Assembly: GCA_050309435.1 (NCBI GenBank)
Contig: JBNRMJ010000029.1
Span: forward strand, 1 to 42,491
DNA from: CAYXVJ01 sp050309435
GTDB taxonomy: Bacteria; Bacillota; Clostridia; Saccharofermentanales; Fastidiosipilaceae
DNA: 42,491 bases
Direction of reading: 5' to 3'
Within the stretch, counting starts at the first letter, position 1, and the number at the start of each line of letters is the position of its first letter. Both the position numbers and the translations under genes were made by a program. Of the stretch, positions 25,281 to 33,445 are shown piece by piece. The notes beneath the pieces were generated by a model. It saw nothing but the letters and a program-made list of their open reading frames with translations, was not told the DNA's origin and did no database searches.

Positions 25281-25829
25281 TTACTTCAAAGGGATCAAAG
25301 GAAGCTCCTGCAAGAAGAGGATGTCCTCGCGCTCGACTGCTTCGCCTTCGGCCAGGATGCACATACGTGCGGCAATTTCACCGCCGGCCAGCTCAACCAG
25401 CTTCTCCAAAGCAAGCAAAGACTCGCCCGTCGAAATAACGTCATCGACGATGGCGACACGCTTACCGCGGATACGCTCGATATCCTTTTCGTCGAGGAAA
25501 AGTTTCTGGGGGTTCGCCGTTGTGATGGACTTCACATCAACGATCAAAGGATCTTCCATATAAAGCTTCATGCTCTTGCGGGCAACAACATAACGCTTGT
25601 GACCCAGCAGACGTGCCATTTCAGAGACCAGAGGGATGCCCTTGGTTTCGGCTGTAATTAAGATATCACAGGGAGGTAGCATCTTGACCATCTCGGCTGC
25701 CACTGCTGTCACGAGTTCCGTATCACCTAAAATAACGAATCCGGCAATCGCCATATCATCGCTAATCGGCATAATCGGCAGATATCTCGTTAAACCTGCC
25801 AGCTTCAATTCATAGTATTTTTCAGCCAT
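25281..25829 (-). CDS. Adenine-phosphoribosyltransferase-like protein
   Basis: This 182-residue type I phosphoribosyltransferase carries the PRPP-binding loop V-A-I-V-D-D-V-I-S-T-G-E-S at residues about 124-136 and the upstream I-T-A-E-T-K-G-I-P-L segment that forms the pyrophosphate loop region. Length and layout suit the adenine/xanthine phosphoribosyltransferase group, which salvages purine bases to nucleotides in the cytosol. The base specificity cannot be fixed; a regulatory PRTase is an alternative. The start is ATG 25829, with GGAGG upstream; an ATG at 25886 lacks such a site. It is transcribed alone, between its own promoter and a strong terminator. Confidence 0.86.
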   Translation of the reverse strand: MAEKYYELKLAGLTRYLPIMPISDDMAIAGFVILGDTELVTAVAAEMVKMLPPCDILITAETKGIPLVSEMARLLGHKRYVVARKSMKLYMEDPLIVDVKSITTANPQKLFLDEKDIERIRGKRVAIVDDVISTGESLLALEKLVELAGGEIAARMCILAEGEAVEREDILFLQELPLIPLK

Positions 25830-25929
25830 TGTTATCCTCCAGTATAGCTCTGGTGAGAGCGTTAAAACATTATTATTCCCGTCCATTCTATTCTAACGGA
25901 ACTCAAGGGGAATTGTCTCACAAAAACTT

Positions 25930-25958
25930 ATTTTATACCTGATACACGCTGAACTCAA
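25930..25958 (-). promoter_or_regulatory. Promoter candidate of the phosphoribosyltransferase gene
   Basis: On the minus strand TTGAGT (25958-25953) and TAAAAT (25935-25930) are 17 bases apart, two and one mismatches from consensus. The leader would be about 95 bases. Confidence 0.45.
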
Positions 25959-25974
25959 GCTGTTTAGTAATAAA

Positions 25975-26003
25975 TTGACCAACATCAGCGAAGAAGCGAT
26001 AAT
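25975..26003 (+). promoter_or_regulatory. Promoter of the Mbeg1-like hydrolase gene
   Basis: TTGACC (25975-25980) and GATAAT (25998-26003) are separated by 17 bases, each one mismatch from consensus. It lies 55 bases before the ATG. The promoter is intact although the gene carries a stop codon. Confidence 0.7.
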
Positions 26004-26057
26004 ACAAGAGAAGCCTTGGTCAAGCGTATCGTAAGTATGGCAAAGGAGATTATCACA

Positions 26058-27161
26058 ATGCGTAACATCATCGATTATGTTCGTTCTTCGACGGATTCCT
26101 TTCTTGAACGGCCTTTTGGCCTGGTAGACAGCCTGGTTCTCGCCCAACTTGTCATGCTGCGTTTCGAACATTTTATACCCGGGATTTTCGAGGAGAAAAA
26201 CGAAGCTTTGACCCTGGCCGATCTGGCAAGAAGAGAGGATGTCGAAAAAATTTTTCTCGATGTCTGGCATAACAAGAACGCCCGCATGCTTTTCAACGAG
26301 GCAGTCTCGAGTCCCCGATTTTCATCGATCGCCATTCGCCGTTTTGTGAAACGTTATGACGAAGAAGCACAGACTCAGTTCGCAGCCATTATCTATTCTC
26401 TTTCAGACGGTACCGACTACATCGCATACCGCGGGACCGACGAGACGTTTGTCGCCTGGAAAGAAGATTTCAACATGGCTTTCATGAGTCCGGTCCCTGC
26501 CTAGATTGACGGCTTGAATTATTTACTGGAATGGTCGGAATTCAGCACATCGGAACTTCGTCTTGGCGGCCATTCAAAAGGCGGCAACATCGCCGTTTAT
26601 GCCGGTGCGATGGCTCCGATCGAGCTGCAGGATCGTATCTTAAGCATCTATAACCATGACGGTCCGGGTTTTCGGCCGGAACTATATGATTCCGAGGGAT
26701 ACAAGCGAATACGTCATAAACTCGTTAAAATGATACCTCAGTCTTCTGTCGTGGGCCTGCTTCTGGAAAATCGGGACGCCTATCTGACCATCAAGAACAT
26801 CTACCCCTGGTTTGTTCAACATGATCCTTTTACCTGGGAGTTATCCGGCAATGACTTTATCTATCGTCCTTCGCCTGATCAAGCAGCCCTCAAGCGATCC
26901 AACGTTATCAGCAGCTGGTTGAATACGATGGATGACGAGGCCAGACAAGTATACATCGATTCGCTCTATGCGATCATCCGGGCCACGGAAGCCACAAGCT
27001 TTTTCGATCTGACCGACGACTGGCAAAACCGCGCCAAAGCCTTGTTACAAGCGATGAAAGAGCTAGATGACGAAACCAAGACCTTCCTGAAAGAATCGAT
27101 ACGCAGTTTCTTCTACATGGCAGCCATATCCAGGCTGGAAATTTCAGAAATAAAGGAATAA
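26058..27161 (+). pseudogene. Mbeg1/DUF2974-type alpha/beta hydrolase interrupted by an in-frame amber codon
   Basis: One frame encodes a 367-codon protein broken only by TAG at 26502-26504 (codon 149). The front half has N-I-I-D-Y-V, then Y-R-G-T-D-E-T-F-V-A-W-K-E-D-F-N-M-A-F, the conserved oxyanion region of the Mbeg1-like (DUF2974) hydrolases. The back half carries the lipase-type nucleophile elbow G-G-H-S-K-G-G with Ser at codon 173. Family members commonly have glutamine at the amber position (S-P-V-P-A-Q), so C to T at 26502 would create it. AGGAG is nine bases before ATG 26058, and a strong promoter lies upstream. Other genes here end in TAG, so amber is a real stop. It is either a recent nonsense mutation, a base-calling error, or expression by readthrough. 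Confidence 0.85.
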
Positions 27162-27168
27162 TTCTGAG

Positions 27169-27619
27169 TAAGAAGCCTGCCCGAGAAATAAACAAAGCGT
27201 AAGAAACCTGACTTTAAATTGCTTAGCTTACGCTTTCAGTATTCGCTCAAACAAGATACGGCGTAAGAAGCCTGCCCGAGAAACAAAACAAAGCGTAAGA
27301 AACCTGACTTTAATTTGCTTAGCTTACGCTTTCAGTATTCGCTCAAACAAGATACGGCGTAAGAAGCCTGCCTGAGAAGCAAAACAAAGCGTAAGAAACC
27401 TGACTTTAATTTGCTTAGCTTATGCTTTCAGTATTCGCTCAAACAAGATACGGCGTAAGAAGCCTGCCTGAGAAATAAACAAAGCGTAAGAAACCTGACT
27501 TTAATTTGCTTAGCTTACGCTTTCAGTATTCGCTCAAACAAGATACGGCGTAAGAAGCCTGTCTGATTTACAGGCTTCTTACTAAGTTCGCATAAGGACA
27601 GCTTATTAGTGCGAACTTA
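27169..27619. repeat. Tandem hairpin-forming repeat array, four units of about 95 bp plus a terminal half-unit
   Basis: Units begin TAAGAAGCCTG at 27169, 27264, 27360, 27456 and 27551 (periods 95, 96, 96, 95). The fifth unit diverges after about 12 bases. Each full unit holds AAAGCGTAAG and CTTACGCTTT arms, in unit 1 at 27194-27203 and 27227-27236, loop 23. In unit 3 one arm changes to CTTATGC, which still pairs through G-U. CTTACGC can also pair with the GCGTAAG that starts the next unit. The array ends with two further perfect inverted repeats: 27551-27562 with 27570-27581 (12 bp) and 27583-27592 with 27610-27619 (10 bp). It fills the gap between two convergent genes and has no coding frame. 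Confidence 0.92.
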
Positions 27620-27622
27620 TAG

Positions 27623-29206
27623 TTACATTAATGGCGCGAATACTCTCAGTAATAATCGAATCATCTTCGCTGGCCAGGCAACATTCTGCATATCTTCGAG
27701 GGTGATCCGCTGACACATGGCCAGCGTGTCCTCGAAATCGTCGGTCATGGCCTGAATGCTCTCGGTTCCATAAAGCCAGACGGCATTTTCCATATGAAGA
27801 TAAAGGCTTCTGTAGTCGAAGTTGACGGTACCGATGATCGCCGTGGAGTTATCCGCGACGATGGACTTGGCATGGATGAAGCCCGGCGTGTATTCGTAGA
27901 TCTCGACACCCTTTTGAAGCAACTGAAGATAATACGAACGAGTAGTGGAATGAACATAAGGTTTGTCTGGTATATGCGGCGTGATGATACGCACTCGAAC
28001 GCCGCTTTGAGCCGCACCGGTGATGGCATTTAGCATCTCGTCGTCGAGCACCAGATATGGCGTGCAGATATCGATCGTTTCGGTCGAACGGTTGATGATA
28101 TTGCGATAGGCGGCAGCTGCCTGATGTTCACCGTCGTAGGGAGAGTCGTCGAAAGGGAGGATGTGCCCCTTCGTATTACTGTTCAATAAGTTTAATAAGA
28201 TGTGGCCGCCGTTTGTGTCGGAAAGACGCGCGGGATTGACTGCCCAGCGATGCGGCGTATAAGCATAAAGATTGACCGGATTCGGCGAGAGCATGTTCCA
28301 TACAGTCAGGAACATGACCGTGAAGTTCCATACGGCAGGACCCGCCAGAACAATACCCGTATCCTTCCAATGACCGAAGCGAAGCTTCCGGTTGATATAC
28401 TCGTCGGCGATATTGATACCGCCGGTCATGGCAATATATCCGTCCACGATAATCATTTTCCGGTGATCACGATTGTTGAAACGAAGCGAAAACACAGGTC
28501 GCAAAGGATTATAAGCAATGACTTCTATGCCTGCATCTTCGAGTTCGTCTTCAAATTGATAAGGTAAAAAGCGCATAGCCCCCAGATCGTCATAAAGAAG
28601 CTTGACCTCGACGCCTTCCTGGACCTTGACTTTCAATAGCTCGAAAAGCGATCTCCACATTTCGCCGTCTGAAATAATAAAGTATTCCAGAAAAATAAAG
28701 CGCTGGGACTGACGGATTGCCTCGAGCATGACATCGAACTGATCTTCGCCGGTGGCCAGATAACGGGAAGCGGTATTAAGATAGGCCGGGTAACCGGTGG
28801 TCTCCTGCAGGAAGGTCGCTTGCAGTGCGGCATGTGCCTGAGCCGGGATGGCCCGGTCACTGTCCCTGGCGCTCTTAAAAGCCCGCTCCGAGGTCTGATG
28901 CACTTCTCGAAGCCATTTTGTCATTCCCCGTGATTTCGGATGCAAACCGAAAAACAAGAAGAAGATACCGCCGAAAATCGGCATGATCGATATAGCCAGT
29001 ATCCAGGTAAATTTATAGTTGATCTGAGTATTGCTGTTAACGAGATACACGCCGGTCAGGATGCTAATCGATATATTGATTGCATAGACAATCGGAGACC
29101 ACTCGCTAAATGAGATGACGACCGTTATAAAGATAGCCACCTGCACAAGCAGGATGGCTACTATTAGTAAAACCCTCAGCATGTTCTGAGTAGGCTTATA
29201 TGACAT
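27623..29206 (-). CDS. cls: Cardiolipin synthase
   Basis: The 527-residue product has two N-terminal membrane segments within residues about 8-75 and two phospholipase D HKD motifs. The first reads H-R-K-M-I-I-V-D-G and the second H-A-K-S-I-V-A-D. Both are complete, including the distal Asn/Asp and the G-G-I-N-I-A-D and G-T-V-N-F-D-Y-R-S blocks that follow. The enzyme joins two phosphatidylglycerol molecules into cardiolipin and glycerol at the membrane. Length matches the ClsA-type enzymes of Firmicutes. GAGGTG precedes the ATG. The MarR-type regulator gene lies 31 bases upstream in the same direction, so the two are probably co-transcribed. Confidence 0.94.
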   Translation of the reverse strand: MSYKPTQNMLRVLLIVAILLVQVAIFITVVISFSEWSPIVYAINISISILTGVYLVNSNTQINYKFTWILAISIMPIFGGIFFLFFGLHPKSRGMTKWLREVHQTSERAFKSARDSDRAIPAQAHAALQATFLQETTGYPAYLNTASRYLATGEDQFDVMLEAIRQSQRFIFLEYFIISDGEMWRSLFELLKVKVQEGVEVKLLYDDLGAMRFLPYQFEDELEDAGIEVIAYNPLRPVFSLRFNNRDHRKMIIVDGYIAMTGGINIADEYINRKLRFGHWKDTGIVLAGPAVWNFTVMFLTVWNMLSPNPVNLYAYTPHRWAVNPARLSDTNGGHILLNLLNSNTKGHILPFDDSPYDGEHQAAAAYRNIINRSTETIDICTPYLVLDDEMLNAITGAAQSGVRVRIITPHIPDKPYVHSTTRSYYLQLLQKGVEIYEYTPGFIHAKSIVADNSTAIIGTVNFDYRSLYLHMENAVWLYGTESIQAMTDDFEDTLAMCQRITLEDMQNVAWPAKMIRLLLRVFAPLM

Positions 29207-29237
29207 AAATTCACCTCATGATAAAGACGTGATCTAC

Positions 29238-29975
29238 TTATTCTTCGGTGCTTTCCGGTTCCTTCCTGGTCTTCGGACGGCCTCTGCGTTTCTTCTCGCG
29301 TTTACTTTCGCTGAGTTCGGTCGCCAGACGAGCGGCTTCCAGGCGGCTCAAACGTTTATCGTTGAGCAGTTCGTTTTTCTGATGATTTTCCGTGGCAGCC
29401 ATAATGCTTCCGATATAATCGCGGAAAATGGTCATGCCCTTATGGATCTGATCCTGGTCGTCAGCCGATAAAGGACTGACTTCGTTCATGGTCTGCTCGC
29501 GGATCTGACGATTGATTTCAATCAGTAATTCCTTGGCATGATCCGTAATCGTGACGAAGACAACACGCTGATCGTAATGGTCGCGTTTCCGGGTAACCAG
29601 ATTCATGGCTTCCAGACGCTTGCACAAAGGCGTGATATTGCTCGAACCGATTTCCAGACTGCGGCCCAGTTGAGATACGGTCATGGAACCTTCCTTCAGC
29701 AAGGTCATCAGAATCGGTATTTGAACATGCGTCAAGCCATGAGGCGTAAAGTAGTGATGAACGATTTTCTCGAAAATCAAATTGATCTCGCCAAGAAGAT
29801 AGATGGCGGCATCTTCGAAGTACTCCTCGGGTTCGCTGGTTTTGACTTCTTCACCGAGTTCGTCAATGGCATATGCGTCTGTCATCTTCGACCGATAGAC
29901 TTTTCGATTCGAAGTGCTCGCATTTCCACCGGGCTCTTGAGTGTTCTTATTTCCGGACTGTGGGGAGTATGACAT
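29238..29975 (-). CDS. MarR-family regulator with an AT-hook-like C-terminal tail
   Basis: This 245-residue protein is about 100 residues longer than a typical MarR. The first 65 residues are a polar, low-complexity tail. The winged helix-turn-helix core (about 70-205) shows L-T-H-V-Q-I-P-I-L-M, then T-V-S-Q-L-G-R-S-L-E-I-G-S-S-N-I-T-P-L-C-K-R-L and the wing region D-H-Y-D-Q-R-V-V-F-V. The final 30 residues are very basic and contain R-R-G-R-P-K, the core of an AT-hook minor-groove motif. The start is ATG 29975 (GGAGG seven bases upstream); a GTG 39 bases earlier spans the site and is rejected. It sits directly upstream of cls, so membrane lipid control is a possible role. Confidence 0.88.
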   Translation of the reverse strand: MSYSPQSGNKNTQEPGGNASTSNRKVYRSKMTDAYAIDELGEEVKTSEPEEYFEDAAIYLLGEINLIFEKIVHHYFTPHGLTHVQIPILMTLLKEGSMTVSQLGRSLEIGSSNITPLCKRLEAMNLVTRKRDHYDQRVVFVTITDHAKELLIEINRQIREQTMNEVSPLSADDQDQIHKGMTIFRDYIGSIMAATENHQKNELLNDKRLSRLEAARLATELSESKREKKRRGRPKTRKEPESTEE

Positions 29976-30209
29976 CACTTTTCCTCCATCTAATAATCTC
30001 ACGAGCTTCTTCACCCTATCGAAATGGCTATAAGGTTAGAAACTTGTCAACTGCAGACGATTATAACGTTTTTATCATAAACATTAATCGGCATAGTTGC
30101 AAGCTTTTATATAACTTTGATGAGTTTTTGATGTGGAAGAGTCCAAAAATCTAACGGATATAATGTATCTCTACTCTTGTAATACTATTGAAAGATGAAA
30201 TATCGCATC
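29976..30209. other. Intergenic region between recR and the MarR gene
   Basis: This 234-base gap is AT-rich. It includes a perfect -10 hexamer TATAAT read leftward near 30060-30066 toward the MarR gene. The -35 partner is weak. No terminator with a T run is visible after recR, so some read-through into the MarR-cls unit is possible. Confidence 0.35.
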
Positions 30210-30812
30210 TCATATATCGATTCTGCCGCTTAACGCCCGTGATAATGTCACTTCGTCGGTAAATTCCAGGTTCGAACCCATCGGTATACCGTGAGCGATG
30301 CGGGTAGTCCGGATACCGGCCGGCTTCAGGAGTTTGGCGATATAAAGTGCCGTGGCTTCGCCTTCGACCGTGGCGTTATTGGCTAAAATAACCTCCGTTA
30401 CATCCGTTTCCAGCCGTAGTCTGGCGAGCAGTTCCTTCAGACGAATTTCCTCAGGTCCGATGTTGTTCATCGGAGAGATGGCGCCGTGCAGCACATGATA
30501 TCGTCCGCGATATTCACGTGTACGTTCCATCGCGGCTACATCGCTGGGATTTTCCACGACACAGATGATATGTTTGTCACGCTTTTCGTCCGAACAAATT
30601 TCGCAGGGGTCCTGGTCCGTCAGATTGCAACACTTACTGCAAAAGCCCGTCAGACGTTTAGCTTCGATGATCGATTGAGCCAGAGCATCTGCTTTTTCGG
30701 CCGGGATACTCAGGATGTGAAAGGCCAGTCTCTGTGCGCTTTTTTGACCGATGCCGGGTAAAGACGCAAGTTGCGTGATAAGGTTATTGATTGCCGGTGA
30801 ATATTTGGCCAT
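30210..30812 (-). CDS. recR: Recombination protein RecR
   Basis: The product has 200 residues, the standard RecR length. It has the N-terminal helix-hairpin-helix L-P-G-I-G-Q-K-S-A-Q-R near residue 15-25, the zinc finger C-x2-C, then C-x2-C (C-S-K-C and C-E-I-C around 57-72), and a Toprim domain starting I-C-V-V-E-N-P-S-D-V. With RecF and RecO it loads RecA at gaps. Gene order dnaX-ybaB-recR is conserved across Firmicutes. It starts 98 bases after ybaB; GGAG is before the ATG. Confidence 0.97.
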   Translation of the reverse strand: MAKYSPAINNLITQLASLPGIGQKSAQRLAFHILSIPAEKADALAQSIIEAKRLTGFCSKCCNLTDQDPCEICSDEKRDKHIICVVENPSDVAAMERTREYRGRYHVLHGAISPMNNIGPEEIRLKELLARLRLETDVTEVILANNATVEGEATALYIAKLLKPAGIRTTRIAHGIPMGSNLEFTDEVTLSRALSGRIDI

Positions 30813-30853
30813 GAAATTACTCCATTAAACTTAATGATTTTTTTCGAACAGGA

Positions 30854-30880
30854 GAGGGCAAGCATCGACTGCCTGCCCTC
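30854..30880. terminator. Intercistronic hairpin between ybaB and recR
   Basis: GAGGGCA (30854-30860) pairs with TGCCCTC (30874-30880), with two further G-C pairs inside. In the direction of transcription (minus strand) it is followed by A-rich rather than T-rich sequence, so it is not a good terminator; attenuation or mRNA processing is more likely. Confidence 0.3.
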
Positions 30881-30910
30881 CGCCGGATTACTTCTATGAT
30901 GCCCTTCGGA

Positions 30911-31252
30911 TCAGAAGCCCAGTCCTCCGGTCATGCCCGCGAATCTGCCCATTTTCTCTTCGGTGGCTTCATCGATCTGGCGCTGTGCATCGCGAATGGC
31001 CGCCATAATCAGATCCTGCAGCATCTCGACATCGTCCGGATCGACAGCCTCGGGCTTGATCTGTAAATCGAGGAGCTTATGTTCGCCGCTCATCTTGACC
31101 AGGACTATGCCGCCTCCGCTGCTGGCTTCAACCTCCAGAGCTGCGACCGCGGCCTGTGCCTCGGCGAGTTCGCGCTGCATTTTCTGTGCCTGTTGCATCA
31201 AGTTGCCCATGTTCATGCCGCCGGGCAAGCCTCCAAAACCTTTACGTGCCAT
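30911..31252 (-). CDS. YbaB/EbfC family nucleoid-associated protein
   Basis: The product has 113 residues. It shows the family pattern: a Gly/Met-rich N-terminus (G-F-G-G-L-P-G-G-M-N-M-G-N-L), a long helix Q-A-Q-K-M-Q-R-E-L-A-E-A-Q, then strands with G-G-G-I-V-L-V-K-M-S-G, and the C-terminal helix. The protein is a small dimer that binds DNA with little sequence preference. The start lies one base after the dnaX stop, with AGGA in the dnaX coding end, so translation is coupled. Confidence 0.96.
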   Translation of the reverse strand: MARKGFGGLPGGMNMGNLMQQAQKMQRELAEAQAAVAALEVEASSGGGIVLVKMSGEHKLLDLQIKPEAVDPDDVEMLQDLIMAAIRDAQRQIDEATEEKMGRFAGMTGGLGF

Positions 31253-31253
31253 T

Positions 31254-33122
31254 TTATGAATCCTTTCTCTCTATCGGGATACCCAGACTCTGTGCAGCGC
31301 GTGAAATATGCTCCTGCCAGCCGGCTTTCCCGTTCTCTTGATCTGTCGGTGGTTTACCGTCTGCGGTTCCCCGGACGACGACGCGATAGGGGATCATATG
31401 TCCCAGACATTCGCGCATAGCATCTCTCAGTGGCTTGTTGCCGCGATCCGTGCTAAATACATTATAGTTTGCTTTTTCCTCACTCGCAAAGCTGATCAAC
31501 AGTTCGCCGCCTGCGCTGTCCACCTCTGCCGTCTTGGCAAAAAGGAAGCAAAACATATCCTGCTTCTGTAAACGATCCAGAATCTTGTTCCAGACAACCC
31601 GGGCTTCTTCTTTGTCTTTGACAGCTGGGAGCGAGGTATCCCGGCTGTCCTGACGGACGGGCGCCGCAGCCCGGGGTTCTGCGGGCGGCAGGACTTGCGA
31701 TACTTTCTCTTCTGCGATCTCTTCTTCATACGGAGGCTCAACCCAGGCTTCTTCCGGGAATGCATCGTCGTATACACTGTCTTCCACGGGTATATCTTCC
31801 ATGGGTATCTCTTCGACGGGTACAGAATCCTCGGGAGCATTGTTGAAAGCCTGATTGTCTGCTTTGTTCGGCTGTGCTTTTTCCTCTCCTTTAGGTAAAG
31901 AAGGCCGGGCGGCTGCTTCTTGTCTGACCGGAGCCGGGACTGCCGGAGCCTTAACTTCGGGAACAGGAGCGGGAAGGTCGGGTGCCGCGACTTGTTTGGC
32001 CGCGACTTGGGCGGCTCTTGTACCCATTAATCTCAAGACGCCGATTTCCAGCAGAATTCGGGGATTGGGCGACCAGCGCATGTCCGAAATCAGGGCTGAC
32101 AATTGCGTGATTCGTTCGACAACTTCAGGCTGCTGATAGTAAGCGGCCAGATTTTTAAGCTCCTGAATCTCGGCGTCGCTTGCCGTGATCAAACCGGCAA
32201 GTTTACCTGATTGCAGTGCGGTCGTATCTCCTGCCGCATGAATGATCAGAAGATCCCGGTAGAAAGCGGCCAGTTCATGCGCGAAACGAACCATGTCCTG
32301 TCCGTCTCGGATCATCTGATCCAGCAGAAAAAGCACAGTGGCTGCATCCGAACGAACCAGAGCGGTCACCATGCGCCCCAGAAACTGCCGGTCGACTTGT
32401 CCGGTCATGGACTGAATATCGGCTTGCGTGGCACCTTCCGGGAAACTGATCTTGGCCTGGTCTAGTAAGCTGATCGCATCACGTAAAGCTCCGTCTGCCA
32501 GTAAAGCGATGCTGCGAATAGCTGCGGCATCAATGCGAATACCTTCGTTGTTTGCGATTAAAGATAGCCTTTTAACGATACTTGCTTCGCTGATCCGTTT
32601 GAAATCATAACGTTGGCAACGAGACAAAATCGTGGCCGGGAGTCGATGAGGCTCTGTGGTGGCCAGGATGAAAATCGCATGCGCCGGGGGCTCTTCGAGT
32701 GTCTTCAACAAGGCGTTAAAGGCACCGGTCGAGAGCATATGAACCTCGTCGATTATATATACCTTATATTTGGCACGGGCAGGGAGAAACACGATCTCTT
32801 CGGTAATCTGACGGATGTTGTCGACCGAGTTGTTCGAGGCCGCGTCGATCTCTGCCACGTCGGTGAGGGTGTTGTTGAGAATAGCCCGGCATAGTTCGCA
32901 TGTATTGTCGGGATTGCCGTCGTGCGGATTCAGGCAGTTGACTGCCCGGGACAGAATTTTGGCCATACTGGTTTTTCCCGTGCCTCGGGTACCTGTGAAG
33001 AGATAGGCATGACCGAGCTCGCCGCTGATGACGGCTTGTCTCAGGGCCGATACAACATGCTCTTGTTCGACAATTTCATCGAAATTACGGGATCGCCATT
33101 CTCTATACAATGCCTGTGCCAT
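31254..33122 (-). CDS. dnaX: DNA polymerase III subunit gamma/tau
   Basis: This 622-residue clamp-loader ATPase has Walker A G-T-R-G-T-G-K-T at 44-51, D-E-V-H-M-L in Walker B, the sensor T-T-E-P and the S-R-C-Q-R-Y-D-F arginine-finger region. The zinc module shows cysteines at 63, 75 and 78; a fourth, usual just before these, is replaced (N-P-D-N-T-C), so one ligand may be Asp or absent. A long Pro/Ala/Glu-rich linker (about 390-500) joins a C-terminal tau-like domain. GGAG precedes the ATG. I saw no obvious slippery A-run to make a short gamma form. It is the first gene of the dnaX-ybaB-recR unit. Confidence 0.96.
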   Translation of the reverse strand: MAQALYREWRSRNFDEIVEQEHVVSALRQAVISGELGHAYLFTGTRGTGKTSMAKILSRAVNCLNPHDGNPDNTCELCRAILNNTLTDVAEIDAASNNSVDNIRQITEEIVFLPARAKYKVYIIDEVHMLSTGAFNALLKTLEEPPAHAIFILATTEPHRLPATILSRCQRYDFKRISEASIVKRLSLIANNEGIRIDAAAIRSIALLADGALRDAISLLDQAKISFPEGATQADIQSMTGQVDRQFLGRMVTALVRSDAATVLFLLDQMIRDGQDMVRFAHELAAFYRDLLIIHAAGDTTALQSGKLAGLITASDAEIQELKNLAAYYQQPEVVERITQLSALISDMRWSPNPRILLEIGVLRLMGTRAAQVAAKQVAAPDLPAPVPEVKAPAVPAPVRQEAAARPSLPKGEEKAQPNKADNQAFNNAPEDSVPVEEIPMEDIPVEDSVYDDAFPEEAWVEPPYEEEIAEEKVSQVLPPAEPRAAAPVRQDSRDTSLPAVKDKEEARVVWNKILDRLQKQDMFCFLFAKTAEVDSAGGELLISFASEEKANYNVFSTDRGNKPLRDAMRECLGHMIPYRVVVRGTADGKPPTDQENGKAGWQEHISRAAQSLGIPIERKDS

Positions 33123-33445
33123 GAAAACTCCTCAAATATAGTCTATCGTCGCAAAATATCTATCTATAATAGAATCATTATAGACTACTATCACGGAATT
33201 TCGTGTATGAAAACTTCGTTCGAATCAACAAAGTTCCTGTAACAAAGAAGATTATAGTCGAATAATGTCAGCATGCATTCAATTCTCGATTTGCTTTTAA
33301 TCTCCTGTTTCCTTATGATTTAATATAAGCCTCGGATTATGGATTATAAAGGCTGTTTTATACTATAATGTAACCATGTGCTGTTTATATGATAACCCTC
33401 GCTAAGCTAAGCACATCAGATATATATAGAACCTGGGAGGGAAAT
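33123..33445. promoter_or_regulatory. Divergent promoter region between dnaX and the Crp-like gene
   Basis: On the plus strand TTGCTT (33291-33296) and TATGAT (33314-33319) are 17 bases apart and suit the Crp-like gene, and a perfect TATAAT lies at 33364-33369. A palindrome CACGgAATTtCGTG occurs at 33192-33205, close to a leftward TATAAT-like hexamer for dnaX. No SRP RNA gene, which sits near dnaX in some Firmicutes, is apparent here. Confidence 0.5.

Noticed and set aside
27169..27619. CRISPR array
   Set aside because: Whole units of about 95 bp repeat without unique spacers, and no cas genes are present.
33123..33445. SRP RNA gene upstream of dnaX
   Set aside because: No GC-rich long hairpin or conserved GGAA tetraloop domain is present; the stretch is AT-rich.
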